The position numbers were made by a program, and so were the translations under genes. Shown here piece after piece: positions 16,036 through 27,843 of a DNA stretch of 64,000 bases; the stretch's first letter is position 1, and the number at the start of each line of letters is the position of its first letter. The stretch covers positions 806,001 through 870,000 of the forward strand of contig NZ_JAJVKW010000002.1 in assembly GCF_024198255.1 (NCBI RefSeq), read 5' to 3'. The notes beneath the pieces were generated by a model. The model was not told the DNA's origin. It worked only from the letters and a program-made list of their open reading frames with translations, and did not search any database. Origin of the DNA: Myxococcus guangdongensis. Lineage in GTDB: Bacteria; Myxococcota; Myxococcia; Myxococcales; Myxococcaceae.

Positions 16036-16115
16036 GCAGGCTGCGGTTGGGGTTCATGTGGCTCCAGCTTTCCAGGATGCCCACGAGTTGCCCGACTCGA
16101 CACGGGCGTGCCAGC

Positions 16116-17944
<1,829 letters not shown>

Positions 17945-17948
<4 letters not shown>

Positions 17949-20900
17949 GCACTCCGCCCGGGCTGCTGGAGCCTCCCCGCGAGTTCGAGGAGTACCAGGT
18001 GCTCCGGCCGCTCGGGCGCGGGGCGATGGGACAGGTGTTCCTCGCGCGCGACACGCTGCTGGACCGACTGGTGGCGGTGAAGTTCATCGCGACGCCCGCG
18101 GGACGGTTGCCGGACGCGGGGGCTCGGGCGCGCTTCTTCCAGGAAGCCCGTGCGATTGCGCGACTGCAGCACCCCAATGTCGTCGCCATCCATCGCGTGG
18201 GCGAAGTGCGTGGACAGCCCTACCTCGTGTCCGAGCTCATCCGGGGCGAGACGCTGGACACGCTGAGCTTGCCGGTCGAGGGGAGACGGCTGCTGGCGCT
18301 CGCCATCGGCTTGGCGCGAGGGCTCGCGGCCGCGCATCGCCGGGGCGTCCTGCACCGGGACCTCAAGCCCGCCAATGCCATCCTCTCCGAGGACGGTGAG
18401 GTGAAGCTGCTCGACTTCGGGCTGGCGGAGGCTTGGTCGGGTTCGCACACAGTGGCTCAAGAGGGGCCGCGCGCGACGCCCGATACGGACCGGGGAGCGG
18501 CTTCCAGGAGGGACACGCGTGTCGAGCCGGCGCGCGACGAACGCCGTCACCTCGAACCGGACCGTGCGGCTCGCACACCGGAGGTGGAGACGCGGCCGAT
18601 GGCTCCGGCAGTGCCTCACGAGGGCGTGCCGGCGTCGGCCGTGGAGACGCGGGTTCCGCCCGCGATGAGTCCTGGCCTCATTGAGCCGGCGCATCCAGGA
18701 AAGACACAGGACCCTGGTGCGCCAGCACATCCGTCGATGGTGATGGGAATCGACGGGCCGTCGCATGACGAGAGAGCTCGGGGCCTCGGTGGGCCACCTC
18801 GACCTGCACTGCCACCAGTCCCTGGCGAGCTGGCGTCTCCGTCAACGACGGTCGAGCTCGATGGGCCACTGCATCATGGGTGGACTCAGGACCTCGGCGC
18901 GCCAGCACATGCGTCGATGGCGATGGGAATCGATGCGACGGCGGAGTCTGCGCGCCTGTTGGACCGCGAGGCATCGCCGGGACACGGAGGGCCTGAGCAG
19001 CCACCATCGGCTCTCGGCGCTCCACCGGGCAGCGGAGCGCGAGCGATGGCTCCGGACCTCGATGGGTCCCCGCACCGGAGGATGACTCCGGGTCTCGGCG
19101 CGTCAGCGCATCCCGCGAGCCCTGGGGACGACTCGGGGCCTGGAGGAGCCCGAGACGGTGTCGCTCCCGCGCCGCGGCTCACCGTGCCCGGCACGCCGCT
19201 CTATCTCGCTCCCGAGCTCTGGCGTGGCGAGCCCGCAAGTCGCGCCACCGACATCTACGCGATGGGCGTCATGCTGCACGAGCTGTGTACGGGCGGCGCA
19301 CCCCATCAGCACGTGCCTCTCGCGGAGCTGGGCCTCGCGGTGACAGCGCGACGCCCACCGCTGCTCGAGGGACAACGGCTCGACCTGCCTGCTGGCTTCG
19401 CGTCCGTGGTGGACCGCTGTCTCGCACTGGAAGCAGACCAGCGCTTCGATTCGGGTGATGCGCTCAGGGAAGCACTCGAAGCCCTGAACCTCCCCGCGCA
19501 GGCGACGCCCCTCCCCTCCGGCAATCCCTATCGCGGACTGCGCGCCTTCGAGGCCGAGCACCGCGCGGTCTTCTTCGGTCGCGAAGCGGAGCTGCGTGAG
19601 GTGATGGACCGCCTTCGTGGCGAGCGCTTCGTGCTGCTCGCCGGTGACTCTGGTGTCGGCAAGTCCTCGCTGTGTCGCGCGGGGGTCCTTCCCGCGCTCA
19701 CCGGTCCCGGGAGTGACACCTCGTGGGACATCGTCTCGTGGGCACCGGGGCGACGCCCCTTGGAGTCCCTGGCGGCGGCGCTCGCCCCGACGCTCGACGA
19801 GAGCCCGGATGTGCTGCTGTCACAGGTGGAGACCGAGGAGCCGGGCGCCCTGGCTCGCGCGCTGCGCAGGCGTCGCAGGAGCGCGCATCCGGTGCTCCTG
19901 TTCATCGACCAGCTCGAAGAGCTCGTCACCTTCTCCGAGCCGTCGCAGGTCACCCGACTCGCCGAGGAGCTGGCGCTCGCGCTGCACCGGGTGCCGCGCA
20001 TCCGCGTGCTCGCCACCGCGCGCAGCGACTGTCTCACCCGACTGGTGGCCCTGCCGGGACTGGGCGATGAGCTGCCTCGCGCGCTCTACCTGGTGCGCGC
20101 CTTGACGGAGCGTGGACTGCGCGACGCCGTCGAAGGTCCCGCGCGTGCGCTCGGCGTGCGCTTCGAGTCCACCGAGCTGGTCGATGCGCTCGTCACCTCC
20201 GCCACGCGCGCCGAGGGCGGACTGCCGTCATTGCAGTTCGTCCTCGAAGCCCTCTGGGAAGCACGCGACGTCTCTCGTGGCCTCATCCCGATGGCCGCGC
20301 TGACCGCGCTGGGCGGCGTGGAGGGCGCACTGGCCCGGCACGCGGACGCGGTGGTGGACCGACTGAGACCCGAGCAGCGACCTCGGGCGCGAGAGCTCCT
20401 CCTCGAGCTGGTCACCTCCGAGGGGACCCGGCTGCGTCGCACTCGCGACGAGCTGCTGCGTGGGTCTGATGACGACGCCGGTCGCGCGGTGCTGGACGGG
20501 CTCGTTCGCGGTCGACTGCTCACCGCGAGCGAGGCGGAGAGCGGCGAGGGTGTGTACACGCTCGCGCACGAGAGCCTGCTGACCCACTGGGACACGCTGC
20601 GCGGCTGGCTGGGACAGGACGAACAGCATCGCGCCATCCGCCATCGACTCTCGCGCGCGGCGACGGAGTGGGAGCGACTGGGGCGTCCCCCGGAGCTGCT
20701 CTATGCGGAGCGACAGCTCTCCGAGGCCGCTGCCGCGAACGTGCTTCCCGGCGCGCGCCTCCAGCAGGACTTCCTCGCGCGCTCCAGACAGGTCGCGCGC
20801 CAACGCCGCGTGGCTCGCTGGGCGGTGGCCATCGCCGCGCCGCTCGCGCTGCTGGCGGTGGTGGCCGTCACCCGGGTGCAGTCACGTGCGCAGCTCGACT

Positions 20901-22657
20901 CACGCATCTCTCAGCATCTGAACGAAGCACAGCGACATCACGACGAAGCGCGCGCGAAGGATGCGCGAGCCCAGCAACTGAGACAGGACGCCTTCACCCT
21001 GTTCGACACGCCGGGCCCCCAGAATCGCGAGGCCGCCGAGACGCTGTGGACACAGGTCCAGGAGGAGGAGCTGGCGGTGGAGACGCTCAGCCTCCGAGCC
21101 CAGGCCGCGCTCGAGACGGCGTGGGGCCTGGACCCCGGGAGCACGCGGTTGAACGAGCTGCTCGCGGACCTGCTCGCGGAGCGCGTGGAGCGCGCGGACC
21201 GGCAACGACAGCCCGAGGTCCGCGCACAACTCCTCGCACGGCTCGCCGCCTATGACACGGGAGGGCAGCGACAGCGCAGGCTCGATGCTCCCGCGCGCAT
21301 CTCCCTTGTCACGTCCCCTCCAGGCGCACGGGTGACGTTGCTGGATTCACGCACTGGCTCCACATCGACACCGAGCGCGGAGAGCCCGCGCCAGTCGCAA
21401 GCTCCCGCGAACGGGGCGAACACCGCGCCGTCGGCAGCGGGCCATGCGAACCTCGCGCCTCCTGCCTCGACACCGAGCGCGGAGAGCCCGCACCAGGCGC
21501 AAGCCCCCGCGAGTGGGTCGAACATCGCGCCCGTCGGCGCGTCGTCGACAGCGGGCCATGCGAACCTCACGCCCCCTCCCTCGACGCCGAACGTGGAGGG
21601 CCCACACCATGCGCGGGACTCCGCGAACGACACCGCACAGTCTGGCTCCATGGGTGCCTCGCGGAATCAGCCCTCCACCGCGCTCCTCGGCCTGACACCG
21701 CTGCGAGAACTCTCGCTCCCCGCGGGCTCGCACCTGCTCCTCATCGAAGCGCCCGGCCGCGTCCCCGTGCGCGTCCCCATCCTCCTGCGCCCGGGTGAAT
21801 CGCTCTCACAAGAGCTCACCCTGCCGGAGCCCCCCCAGGTCCCCGAGGGCTTCGTGTACATCCCACCCGGCCGCTTCCTGCAAGGCGCCGCCGAGAACGC
21901 GTACCTGCGCCGCGCCTTCTTCTTCGCCCCACCTCTCCACGAGGTCGAGACCGGCGCGTACCTCATCGCCCGTCACGAGGTGACCTTCGGCGACTACATC
22001 GCCTTCCTCGAGACCCTCTCCCCCGAGGAGCGCGCCGCGCGCATGCCCGGCTCCCGACGCCGGCTCACCGTGGTGGACCTCTCCCGCGAACCGGATGGCC
22101 GCTGGCGCCTCAACCTGCGCCCCGCCTCCGCCAGCTACAGCGTCCTCGACGGCGAACCCCTCCGCTACGGCAAGCGCGACCGCCGCGCCGAGCAGAACTG
22201 GCTGCGCTTCCCCGTGTCCGCCATCTCCTTCGAGGACGCCCTCGCCTACGTCACCTGGCTGGACCACACCGGCCGCGTCCCCGGCGCCCGCGTCTGCACC
22301 GAGCACGAATGGGAGCGCGCGGCCCGAGGCGCCGACGGCCGCCGCTACCCCTCCGGCGACTGGCTCTCCCCCGACGACGCCAACCACGACGTCACCTACG
22401 GCCGCGAGCCCTGGGGCTTCGGCCCCGACGAAGTGGGCAGCCACCCCGGCTCCCGCAGCCCCTTCGGCGTGGACGACCTCGCCGGAAACGTCTGGGAATG
22501 GACCCGCTCCAGCGTGGACCCGTCCAAGCCCTCCGCCCAGGGCGGCAGCTGGTACCAGAGCGACCTCACCGCGCACTCCGCCAATCGCGACCGCGTCGAG
22601 CCCACCCAACGCGAGGCCCTCACCGGCCTGCGCGTGTGCGCCACGCCTCGGCCCTGA
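17945..22657 (+). CDS. Ser/Thr kinase-nSTAND ATPase-PEGA-formylglycine-generating-enzyme-like fusion
   Basis: 1570 aa. Kinase: GRGAMGQVF loop (about 25), VAVKF lysine, [11 protein letters not shown] at 157-159, APE at 422-424. The activation segment therefore holds about 265 residues instead of 20-30, filled by a low-complexity insert with internal repeats. A novel-STAND NTPase follows (NPYRGLRAF...FFGRE, Walker [10 protein letters not shown] at 567-575, Walker [12 protein letters not shown]), then one TM helix at about 955-978 and a helical linker. A PEGA-like beta domain begins at 1119 ([16 protein letters not shown]) and resumes at about 1247 ([16 protein letters not shown]), split by three 35-residue repeats. 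A C-terminal FGE-sulfatase domain (1300-1570) has [13 protein letters not shown] and [13 protein letters not shown] domains fused to kinases generally lack modifying activity. The probable partner is the upstream FHA activator. Confidence 0.92.
18716..18936 (+). repeat. duplicated 36-bp segment in kinase insert
   Basis: The segment starting gccagcacatccgtcgatgg at about 18721 recurs at about 18901 with only a few substitutions (both encode PAH.SM.MGID). Partial copies of the flanking ELDGP/GIDGP motif lie between them. They indicate that the activation-segment insert grew by internal duplication. Confidence 0.6.
21364..21600 (+). repeat. three imperfect ~105-bp tandem repeats in the kinase PEGA region
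   Basis: Repeat units starting at about 21364, 21467 and 21580 encode [15 protein letters not shown] followed by AGHANL.PP; the third unit is diverged and incomplete. The repeats separate the two halves of the PEGA-like domain. Confidence 0.7.
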
Positions 22658-22687
22658 AGGCCCGGACACGGCAACCCTCGCCACACT

Positions 22688-22704
22688 CCGGCAAGTCTTG
22701 CCGG
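22688..22704. repeat. CCGGCAAGtCTTGCCGG palindrome
   Basis: Perfect 8+1+8 palindrome 31 nt after the kinase stop and 117 nt before the ADYC lipoprotein. It has the same core as the pair at 14697-14744. Half-sites (cggcaa, cttgcca) lie on both sides. It could fold as a 6-bp hairpin or be read as a dyad by a protein. Confidence 0.6.
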
Positions 22705-22820
22705 CATCCCTTGCCACCTCGGCCCCATGACGCACCCCGTGTCCCCTGCCCCATCCATGGCATGCCGGATGCTCTACCGCACCGCGTCTGGATGGATTGA
22801 ACGAACCCGAGGTCCCTCGC

Positions 22821-24314
22821 ATGAGCACCGTCTCGCGATTGCTGTCATCCACGCTGTGTCTGTCCCTGCTCGCCGCCTGCGCGCCCGTGTCCCCCGGCGA
22901 AGCCACACCCGAGCTCACCCCCCAGGACTTCCTCGCCGGGAACGACGACTCCCACTCCCAGGGGACGCAGCTCCACGGCACGACCATCGGCTCGTTCTTC
23001 TACGACCCCGCCACCGTCCTCTTCGAGAACGTGCGCCGCCCCGCGCTGCTGCGCGTCTTCCGAGGTGAGCTCGCCGCGAAGATGCCGCTCGCCGTCTCGG
23101 GCACCACCGCCAGCCTCAGCCCGTGCCTCCTGCGACCCGAATCGGGAGCGGCGCGCAGCTGCGGCTTCACCGTGAAGGGCCAGGGCGTGTGCACCCCTGA
23201 CGCCGTCGTCACCCTCGACAGCGGCGAGTGCGCGGGCTCGGCCGGCAGCTGCACCGGGCGCCCCGTCCTGCGCGTCTGCGCGGGGGAGAAGCCCTGTGAG
23301 CACGCGCGCCAGGGCTACCTCGGCTCGTCCGAGGGCGTCGTGAAGCCCGACCCCAGCTGTGCCCTCGAGTGTCCCTCCGTGCAGTTCACCTGTCCCAGGA
23401 GCGGCATCTTCACCGTGCTCGCGGGGCCCTACTTCCCGGGGCAACCCTGGAGCGCCGCGCCGAAGACCCGCAGCGCCCGCTTCCCCGTGGAGCACAAGGA
23501 GCTGCGCGGCAAGCAGCTCATCGGCACCCAGCTGCGGAGCCTCTCGACGGCCCACTACAGCTCCACGATTGAAATCGTGGACGCCATCAACGCTGACCAG
23601 GTCACCATCCCCGAGTCCCCCGGCATCTGGGACGCCAGCGGCGCCACCTTCCTCTACCGCGTGCAGGTGACGCCCGCGTCCGGAGGCACCACCGTCGACC
23701 TGTGCAAGACGGGCGTGGACCCGGCCGTGGGCTGGGCCTGGGCCGTGCCCCTGGAGGGCTACTTCAACGCGAGCGGCACGCGCCAGGAGACCCCCAGCAG
23801 CTTCACGCTCGGCTGCGACCCGGGCGTGCTCGCCAAGTGCTACCGCTGGGGCTACAAGCCCTGGCTCGACGGCGCCTCGCCGGGCGCGGTGACGAAGGCC
23901 CACTGGGCCTGCACCCGCATGGCCCGCGCGGACTACTGCGGCAACGGCACGCCCTTCACCCAGGACGGCACCCCCATCCAGCCATGGGACGCGCTGACGC
24001 CCAACATCATCACCGCGCCGCAGGCGGGCGGCAGCTCCGACATGAAGTTCGAGGCGGGCTGGGACACGACGGGCCCCGCGTGCCTGAGCCACTGGCGCTG
24101 GCAGCACCTGCAGGCCGGCTGCGTGGAGCTGCAGCCCCCCATCGTGGACGCCTCGGGCAAGGTCATCAACGACTGCCGCGACCCCAACAACGTCGCGGGC
24201 ACGCACAAGTGCTCGCCCATCTGCGACAACGCGCAGGAGGCGGCCCAGCGCTACAAGAGCGTCGTCTTCAACAACTCCAAATCCAACGAACAGCTGGCCC
24301 CGCCCCAGCCGTGA
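22821..24314 (+). CDS. ADYC-domain lipoprotein
   Basis: 497 aa from the ATG at 22821 (GAGG 8 nt upstream; the ATG at 22797 would add a polar leader). The signal peptide ends at lipobox LLAAC. The C-terminal half contains WACTRMARADYCGNG, the motif that names the ADYC domain, with conserved Cys pairs (SFTLGCDPGVLAKCYRWGYKPW, HLQAGCVELQPP). Such proteins are abundant outer-membrane or exported lipoproteins in myxobacteria, of unknown function. Sixteen or so Cys suggest disulfide-rich folding. Confidence 0.85.
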   Translation: MSTVSRLLSSTLCLSLLAACAPVSPGEATPELTPQDFLAGNDDSHSQGTQLHGTTIGSFFYDPATVLFENVRRPALLRVFRGELAAKMPLAVSGTTASLSPCLLRPESGAARSCGFTVKGQGVCTPDAVVTLDSGECAGSAGSCTGRPVLRVCAGEKPCEHARQGYLGSSEGVVKPDPSCALECPSVQFTCPRSGIFTVLAGPYFPGQPWSAAPKTRSARFPVEHKELRGKQLIGTQLRSLSTAHYSSTIEIVDAINADQVTIPESPGIWDASGATFLYRVQVTPASGGTTVDLCKTGVDPAVGWAWAVPLEGYFNASGTRQETPSSFTLGCDPGVLAKCYRWGYKPWLDGASPGAVTKAHWACTRMARADYCGNGTPFTQDGTPIQPWDALTPNIITAPQAGGSSDMKFEAGWDTTGPACLSHWRWQHLQAGCVELQPPIVDASGKVINDCRDPNNVAGTHKCSPICDNAQEAAQRYKSVVFNNSKSNEQLAPPQP

Positions 24315-24349
24315 GCTAGCCTCCCGTCCTCACGAGGAGGACTTCAGGG

Positions 24350-25426
24350 ATGATGACGGGAGCCATCTTTCTGGCCGCGATGCTGTCGGTGGGGAGCGCG
24401 AGCATGCGGTGGGAGACCCAGCCGAGCCTCACCAGCGTGAGGCTCCGCGGCGTCAGCGCCGTCGACGCCCGCGTGGCCTGGGCCAGCGGAGACCAGGGCA
24501 CCTTCGTGCGCACCACGGACGGAGGCCAGACGTGGAGGCCGGGCAAGGTGCCGGGCGCGGAGGCGCTGGACTTCCGGGACGTGGACGCCTTCAGCGCCAA
24601 CACCGCGTACCTGCTCTCCATCGGCGAGGGCGACAAGTCCCGCATCTACAAGACGGAGGACGGCGGCGAGACGTGGCGGCTGCAGTTCACCAACACCACG
24701 CCCGGCGCCTTCTTCGACGGCATGGCCTTCTGGGACGAGCGCCACGGCGTGGCCTTCAGCGACCCGGTGCAGGGCCGCTTCCTGGTCATCGCCACGTCCG
24801 ACGGCGGCGCCACCTGGACGCCGCTCCCCACCGAGGCCTTCCCTCCCGCGCTGCCGGGCGAGGCGGGCTTCGCGGCCAGCGGCACCAGCATCGCCGTGCG
24901 AGCCCCCAGGCAGGCGTGGTTCGGCCTGGGCGGCAAGGCGGCCCGCGTGGTGCGCACCACCGACGGCGGCAAGACGTGGAGCGTGGCGACCACGCCCCTG
25001 GCCACGGGCGACGGCGGCGGCGTCTTCTCGCTGCTCTTCTGGAACGAGCACGAGGGCATCGCCGTGGGCGGCAACCACCAGCGCCCCACCGACGCCACCG
25101 GCAACCTGGCCCTCACGAAGGACGGCGGCAAGACGTGGACGGTGCCCCCGGGCACACGGCCCGCGGGCTATCGCTCGTGCGTCGCGCAGGTGCACGGCGC
25201 GCCGGGGCCCACGCTCGTCACCGTGGGCCCGTCCGGCTCGGAGCTGTCCGTGGACGGCGCGCGCACGTGGATGTCCCTGGGCACCACCGGCTTCCACGCC
25301 GTCTCCACCTCGCGCTCGGGCAACCGCGTCTGGGCCGTGGGAGAGGCGGGCCTCATCGCCACGCTCCAGCGCTCGCGGCCGTCCCGGGCTAACCCACCAG
25401 CCTCGCCCAGTCGCCCTCGGCGCTGA
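24350..25426 (+). CDS. exported BNR/YCF48-like beta-propeller protein
   Basis: 358 aa. Short N-terminal hydrophobic segment (GAIFLAAMLSVGSAS), probably a signal peptide. Repeated sialidase-type Asp-boxes are visible: RTTDGGQTWRPG, KTEDGGETWRL, TSDGGATWTPL, RTTDGGKTWSV, TKDGGKTWTV, SVDGARTWMSL, spaced 45-60 residues as in a six- or seven-bladed propeller. No catalytic sialidase residues are evident. An oxidoreductase-like or photosystem-stability-factor-like propeller is the usual label. GAGGAGG precedes the ATG. The last 38 nt overlap the convergent 3' end of carH. Confidence 0.85.
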   Translation: MMTGAIFLAAMLSVGSASMRWETQPSLTSVRLRGVSAVDARVAWASGDQGTFVRTTDGGQTWRPGKVPGAEALDFRDVDAFSANTAYLLSIGEGDKSRIYKTEDGGETWRLQFTNTTPGAFFDGMAFWDERHGVAFSDPVQGRFLVIATSDGGATWTPLPTEAFPPALPGEAGFAASGTSIAVRAPRQAWFGLGGKAARVVRTTDGGKTWSVATTPLATGDGGGVFSLLFWNEHEGIAVGGNHQRPTDATGNLALTKDGGKTWTVPPGTRPAGYRSCVAQVHGAPGPTLVTVGPSGSELSVDGARTWMSLGTTGFHAVSTSRSGNRVWAVGEAGLIATLQRSRPSRANPPASPSRPRR

Positions 25427-26288
25427 ACAGCCGGGCGCCCAGCCGGTCCACGAGGGCCGCGTGGGCCATGGCCGCCGCGCCGCCCACCCAGACGGGGATG
25501 CCCGGGGGCAGCTCGCGCAGGACCTGGGTGAGCGTGGCCTCGAACACGTCCGCACCGGGGTTGTTCACCGCCGACAGGCCCACCACGTCCGGACGCAGCC
25601 GCGTCACCGCGCGGCCCAGGTCCACGGCGGGCACGCGCTGACCCAACAGCGTCACCCGGTGCCCCGCGTGGCGAAGGCGCAGGGCCACGGCGAGCAGGCC
25701 CAGCTCGTGTTCCTCCTCCGGGAAGCACGCGAGCAGCGCGTGCTTGCGGCCCCCCTGCGGCGCCGCGTGCAGCAGGCTCACCAGCCGCGCGCGCACCACC
25801 TGCGTCACCAGGTGCTCCTGCGCCACCGTCAGCGTGCCCCGGTGCCAGCGCTCGCCCACCTCGCGCTGGAGGGGCGCCAGCACCCCCTCGAAGGCCTTGA
25901 GGGGAGGCAGCGCGGACAGCACCTCGTCCACCACCGCGGACACGCCGCCCTGGTCATACGCCTCGGCCGCGAGCAGGGCCGCGTCGCGCCAGAAGTCCAG
26001 CCCCGCGCCCGAGGCCAGCGGGTCCTCCGCGGAGGCCACGCTCGCCGCGTCCAGCTCGGCCAGCAGCTGGGGCAGCATCTTCGCCGCCTCGCTGATGGCC
26101 ACGCCCTCGTCGGTGAGCTTCTTCAGGCGCTTGAGCAGCGCCACGTCCCGCTCCGTGTAGACGCGGTAGCCGGCGGGTGTGCGCAGCGGCTGGAGCACCC
26201 CGTAGCGCCGCTCCCAGGCACGGATGAGCTCCACCCGAACCCCAGACAGCTCCGCGGCGACGTGGATTCGGTAGGTGCGCTCGGCCAT
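25389..26288 (-). CDS. carH: CarH, AdoCbl-dependent photoreceptor repressor
   Basis: 299 aa. The N-terminal MerR-type winged helix (YRIHVAAELSGVRVELIRAWERRYG) binds the carB operator. A four-helix cobalamin-cap domain follows with the W-x9-EH signature (WHRGTLTVAQEH) that defines AdoCbl photoreceptors, then the Rossmann B12 domain with ExH (PEEEHELG) supplying the cobalt-ligand His and GLSAVNN further on. In M. xanthus and Thermus, AdoCbl assembles tetramers that repress carB in the dark and light photolysis releases them. The start is the ATG at 26288, 14 nt after the carA stop. Last gene of the operon it represses. Confidence 0.95.
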   Translation of the reverse strand: MAERTYRIHVAAELSGVRVELIRAWERRYGVLQPLRTPAGYRVYTERDVALLKRLKKLTDEGVAISEAAKMLPQLLAELDAASVASAEDPLASGAGLDFWRDAALLAAEAYDQGGVSAVVDEVLSALPPLKAFEGVLAPLQREVGERWHRGTLTVAQEHLVTQVVRARLVSLLHAAPQGGRKHALLACFPEEEHELGLLAVALRLRHAGHRVTLLGQRVPAVDLGRAVTRLRPDVVGLSAVNNPGADVFEATLTQVLRELPPGIPVWVGGAAAMAHAALVDRLGARLFSAEGDWARLVG

Positions 26289-26302
26289 ATGGGGCGGACG
26301 GT

Positions 26303-27169
26303 TCAGGGGCGATTCTGCGCGGTCCGCACCTGATTCCAGAGGGCAATCAACTCCTGCGACGACTCCGCGAACTGCGCGCCGAGCGTGAAGACGGTCTTCA
26401 GGTGCTCGCGCGCGCCGGGCCCTCCTATCACGACGGGCGATGGGGCGCAGGCACGCAGCGCCTCGGCCAGCACCGTCATGAACTCCTCCGGCTCCCGCCC
26501 GTGGACGAAGGACAGCGCCACGATGTCCGGCCGCAATTGCTCGCACGCCACGCGCAGGGCCTCCTCGGGGGTGTCCGCGCCCAGGAACGTGGTGCGCCAG
26601 CCCTTGCGCTTGAGCTGCACGGCCAGCCCCAGGAGCCCCCCTTCGTGCGAGTCCCCCCGGGGACACGCCAGGAGCACCCGGGGCCCGCCGGCCGTGCTCT
26701 CCAGGCTGGAGAGCACCTGACGCAGCCGCTGGCGGATGTAGCCCGAGGCCAGGTGCTCGCGCGCCACGTCCAGCCGCGTGCCCATCTCACGCAACAGCGG
26801 CATGAGGAAGCCGTCGCAGAACGTGTCCACGTCCATGGCGCGCTGGGCCTCGTCCAGCACGCGCGACAGCTCGTCCTCGTCCAGCAGCAGCGCCGCGCCC
26901 CAGAAGCGCTCCTGGAGTCGCTCCGCGCCAGGCATCGACTTGAGCGGCGAGGTCACCACCTGGGCGATGGCCTCGCTCACCGCCAGCCCGTCCAGCTGGA
27001 TGAGGCGGACGACGCGGCGGACGGCCTCCACCTCCTCACGCGAGTACACGCGGTAGTTGTTGCCCTCGCTGCGAAGGGGCCGGGGGAAGCCGTAGCGGCG
27101 CTCCCACGCGCGCAGCGTCGCCTCGCGGATGCCGGTCAGTCGGGAAATGGTGCGGATGCGCAACATCAT
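26303..27169 (-). CDS. carA: CarA, MerR-type repressor of carB with B12-binding domain
   Basis: 288 aa. MerR-type HTH (IRTISRLTGIREATLRAWERRYGFPRP) plus a cobalamin-binding Rossmann domain with canonical DSHEGG. At the position of the CarH W-x9-EH motif it has E...REH (EMGTRLDVAREH), so the Trp that lines the Ado pocket is missing. This fits the known CarA, which represses without needing B12 and is inactivated by the antirepressor CarS (not in this window). ATGA overlap with the acyltransferase. Confidence 0.95.
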   Translation of the reverse strand: MMLRIRTISRLTGIREATLRAWERRYGFPRPLRSEGNNYRVYSREEVEAVRRVVRLIQLDGLAVSEAIAQVVTSPLKSMPGAERLQERFWGAALLLDEDELSRVLDEAQRAMDVDTFCDGFLMPLLREMGTRLDVAREHLASGYIRQRLRQVLSSLESTAGGPRVLLACPRGDSHEGGLLGLAVQLKRKGWRTTFLGADTPEEALRVACEQLRPDIVALSFVHGREPEEFMTVLAEALRACAPSPVVIGGPGAREHLKTVFTLGAQFAESSQELIALWNQVRTAQNRP

Positions 27170-27843
27170 GCTTGGACTCCCCGAGCGGCGTCCCACCGCT
27201 CGGCCACGCCCCGCGCGCCGGACACCTTGCGCGTGAAGCCCTCCAGGCTCGTCGTCGTCATGAGCCGCTTCACCACCGTCTCCAGGCCTGTCTGGAAGAC
27301 GGACAGCGGTCCGGGTGGGTGCGGCGTGCCCACCTCCAACAACACGTCCGGCAGCTCGTGCTCGAAGAAGGCGTAGCGCACGCCGATGGGCACGCACTCC
27401 ACCTTCGCCACCCGGGCCAGCATCTCCACGCCGCGCTCCAGCCGCAGGGGCAGCTCACCGAAGGGGCGGTGCTCACCTTCGGGGAAGACGTACAGCGCCG
27501 CGCTCGGACGGCGCAGCAGCTCCTTCGCGTAGCGCAGCGACTCGATGGACGACATCGCGTCCTTGCGGCGGATGCTGAAGGCGCCGATGCGCGCGAGGAA
27601 GCGGTAGCGCCGCAGGTTCTCCTCGTCCATGAGGCAGTACGCGTCCCACCCCGCAACGCGCGACAGCTGGTGCAGCATGAAGCCATCCCACCAGTTGGCG
27701 TGGTTCAGGTACACCAGCCGACCCGGGCCGGACGCGGGCAGCTCGCCGCGCACCCACAGGCCCCGGAACGCCGAGCGGAACTTCCACCCGATGTACCGGT
27801 CGAGCGCCCACCCGAAGGGGCCTCCCTTGGCCGCGGGAATCAC
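27166..27843 (-). CDS. PlsC-like acyltransferase of the carotenoid operon
   Basis: 225 aa. The NHxxxxD catalytic motif appears as LNHANWWDGFM near residue 47, with FPEGEHR as the phosphate/acceptor motif, as in glycerol-phosphate and polar-head acyltransferases. In M. xanthus the corresponding ORF9 of the carB cluster has been proposed to esterify the sugar of carotenoid glucosides such as myxobacton ester; that role here is inferred from position and family. It starts with GTG overlapping the crtYd stop (GTGA) and ends with ATGA into carA. Confidence 0.85.
   Translation of the reverse strand: MIPAAKGGPFGWALDRYIGWKFRSAFRGLWVRGELPASGPGRLVYLNHANWWDGFMLHQLSRVAGWDAYCLMDEENLRRYRFLARIGAFSIRRKDAMSSIESLRYAKELLRRPSAALYVFPEGEHRPFGELPLRLERGVEMLARVAKVECVPIGVRYAFFEHELPDVLLEVGTPHPPGPLSVFQTGLETVVKRLMTTTSLEGFTRKVSGARGVAERWDAARGVQA

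Noticed and set aside
16032..16115. GTG at 16032 overlapping the previous stop as start of the sigma-54 activator
   Set aside because: The added 28 residues are Cys/Trp/Arg-mixed without similarity to FHA-activator N-termini; an internal ATG at 16116 or 16131 is more plausible, though the overlap cannot be fully excluded.
26288..26666. Longer CarH starting upstream
   Set aside because: The extra sequence overlaps carA in another frame and the MAERTYRIHV start matches CarH proteins in length.
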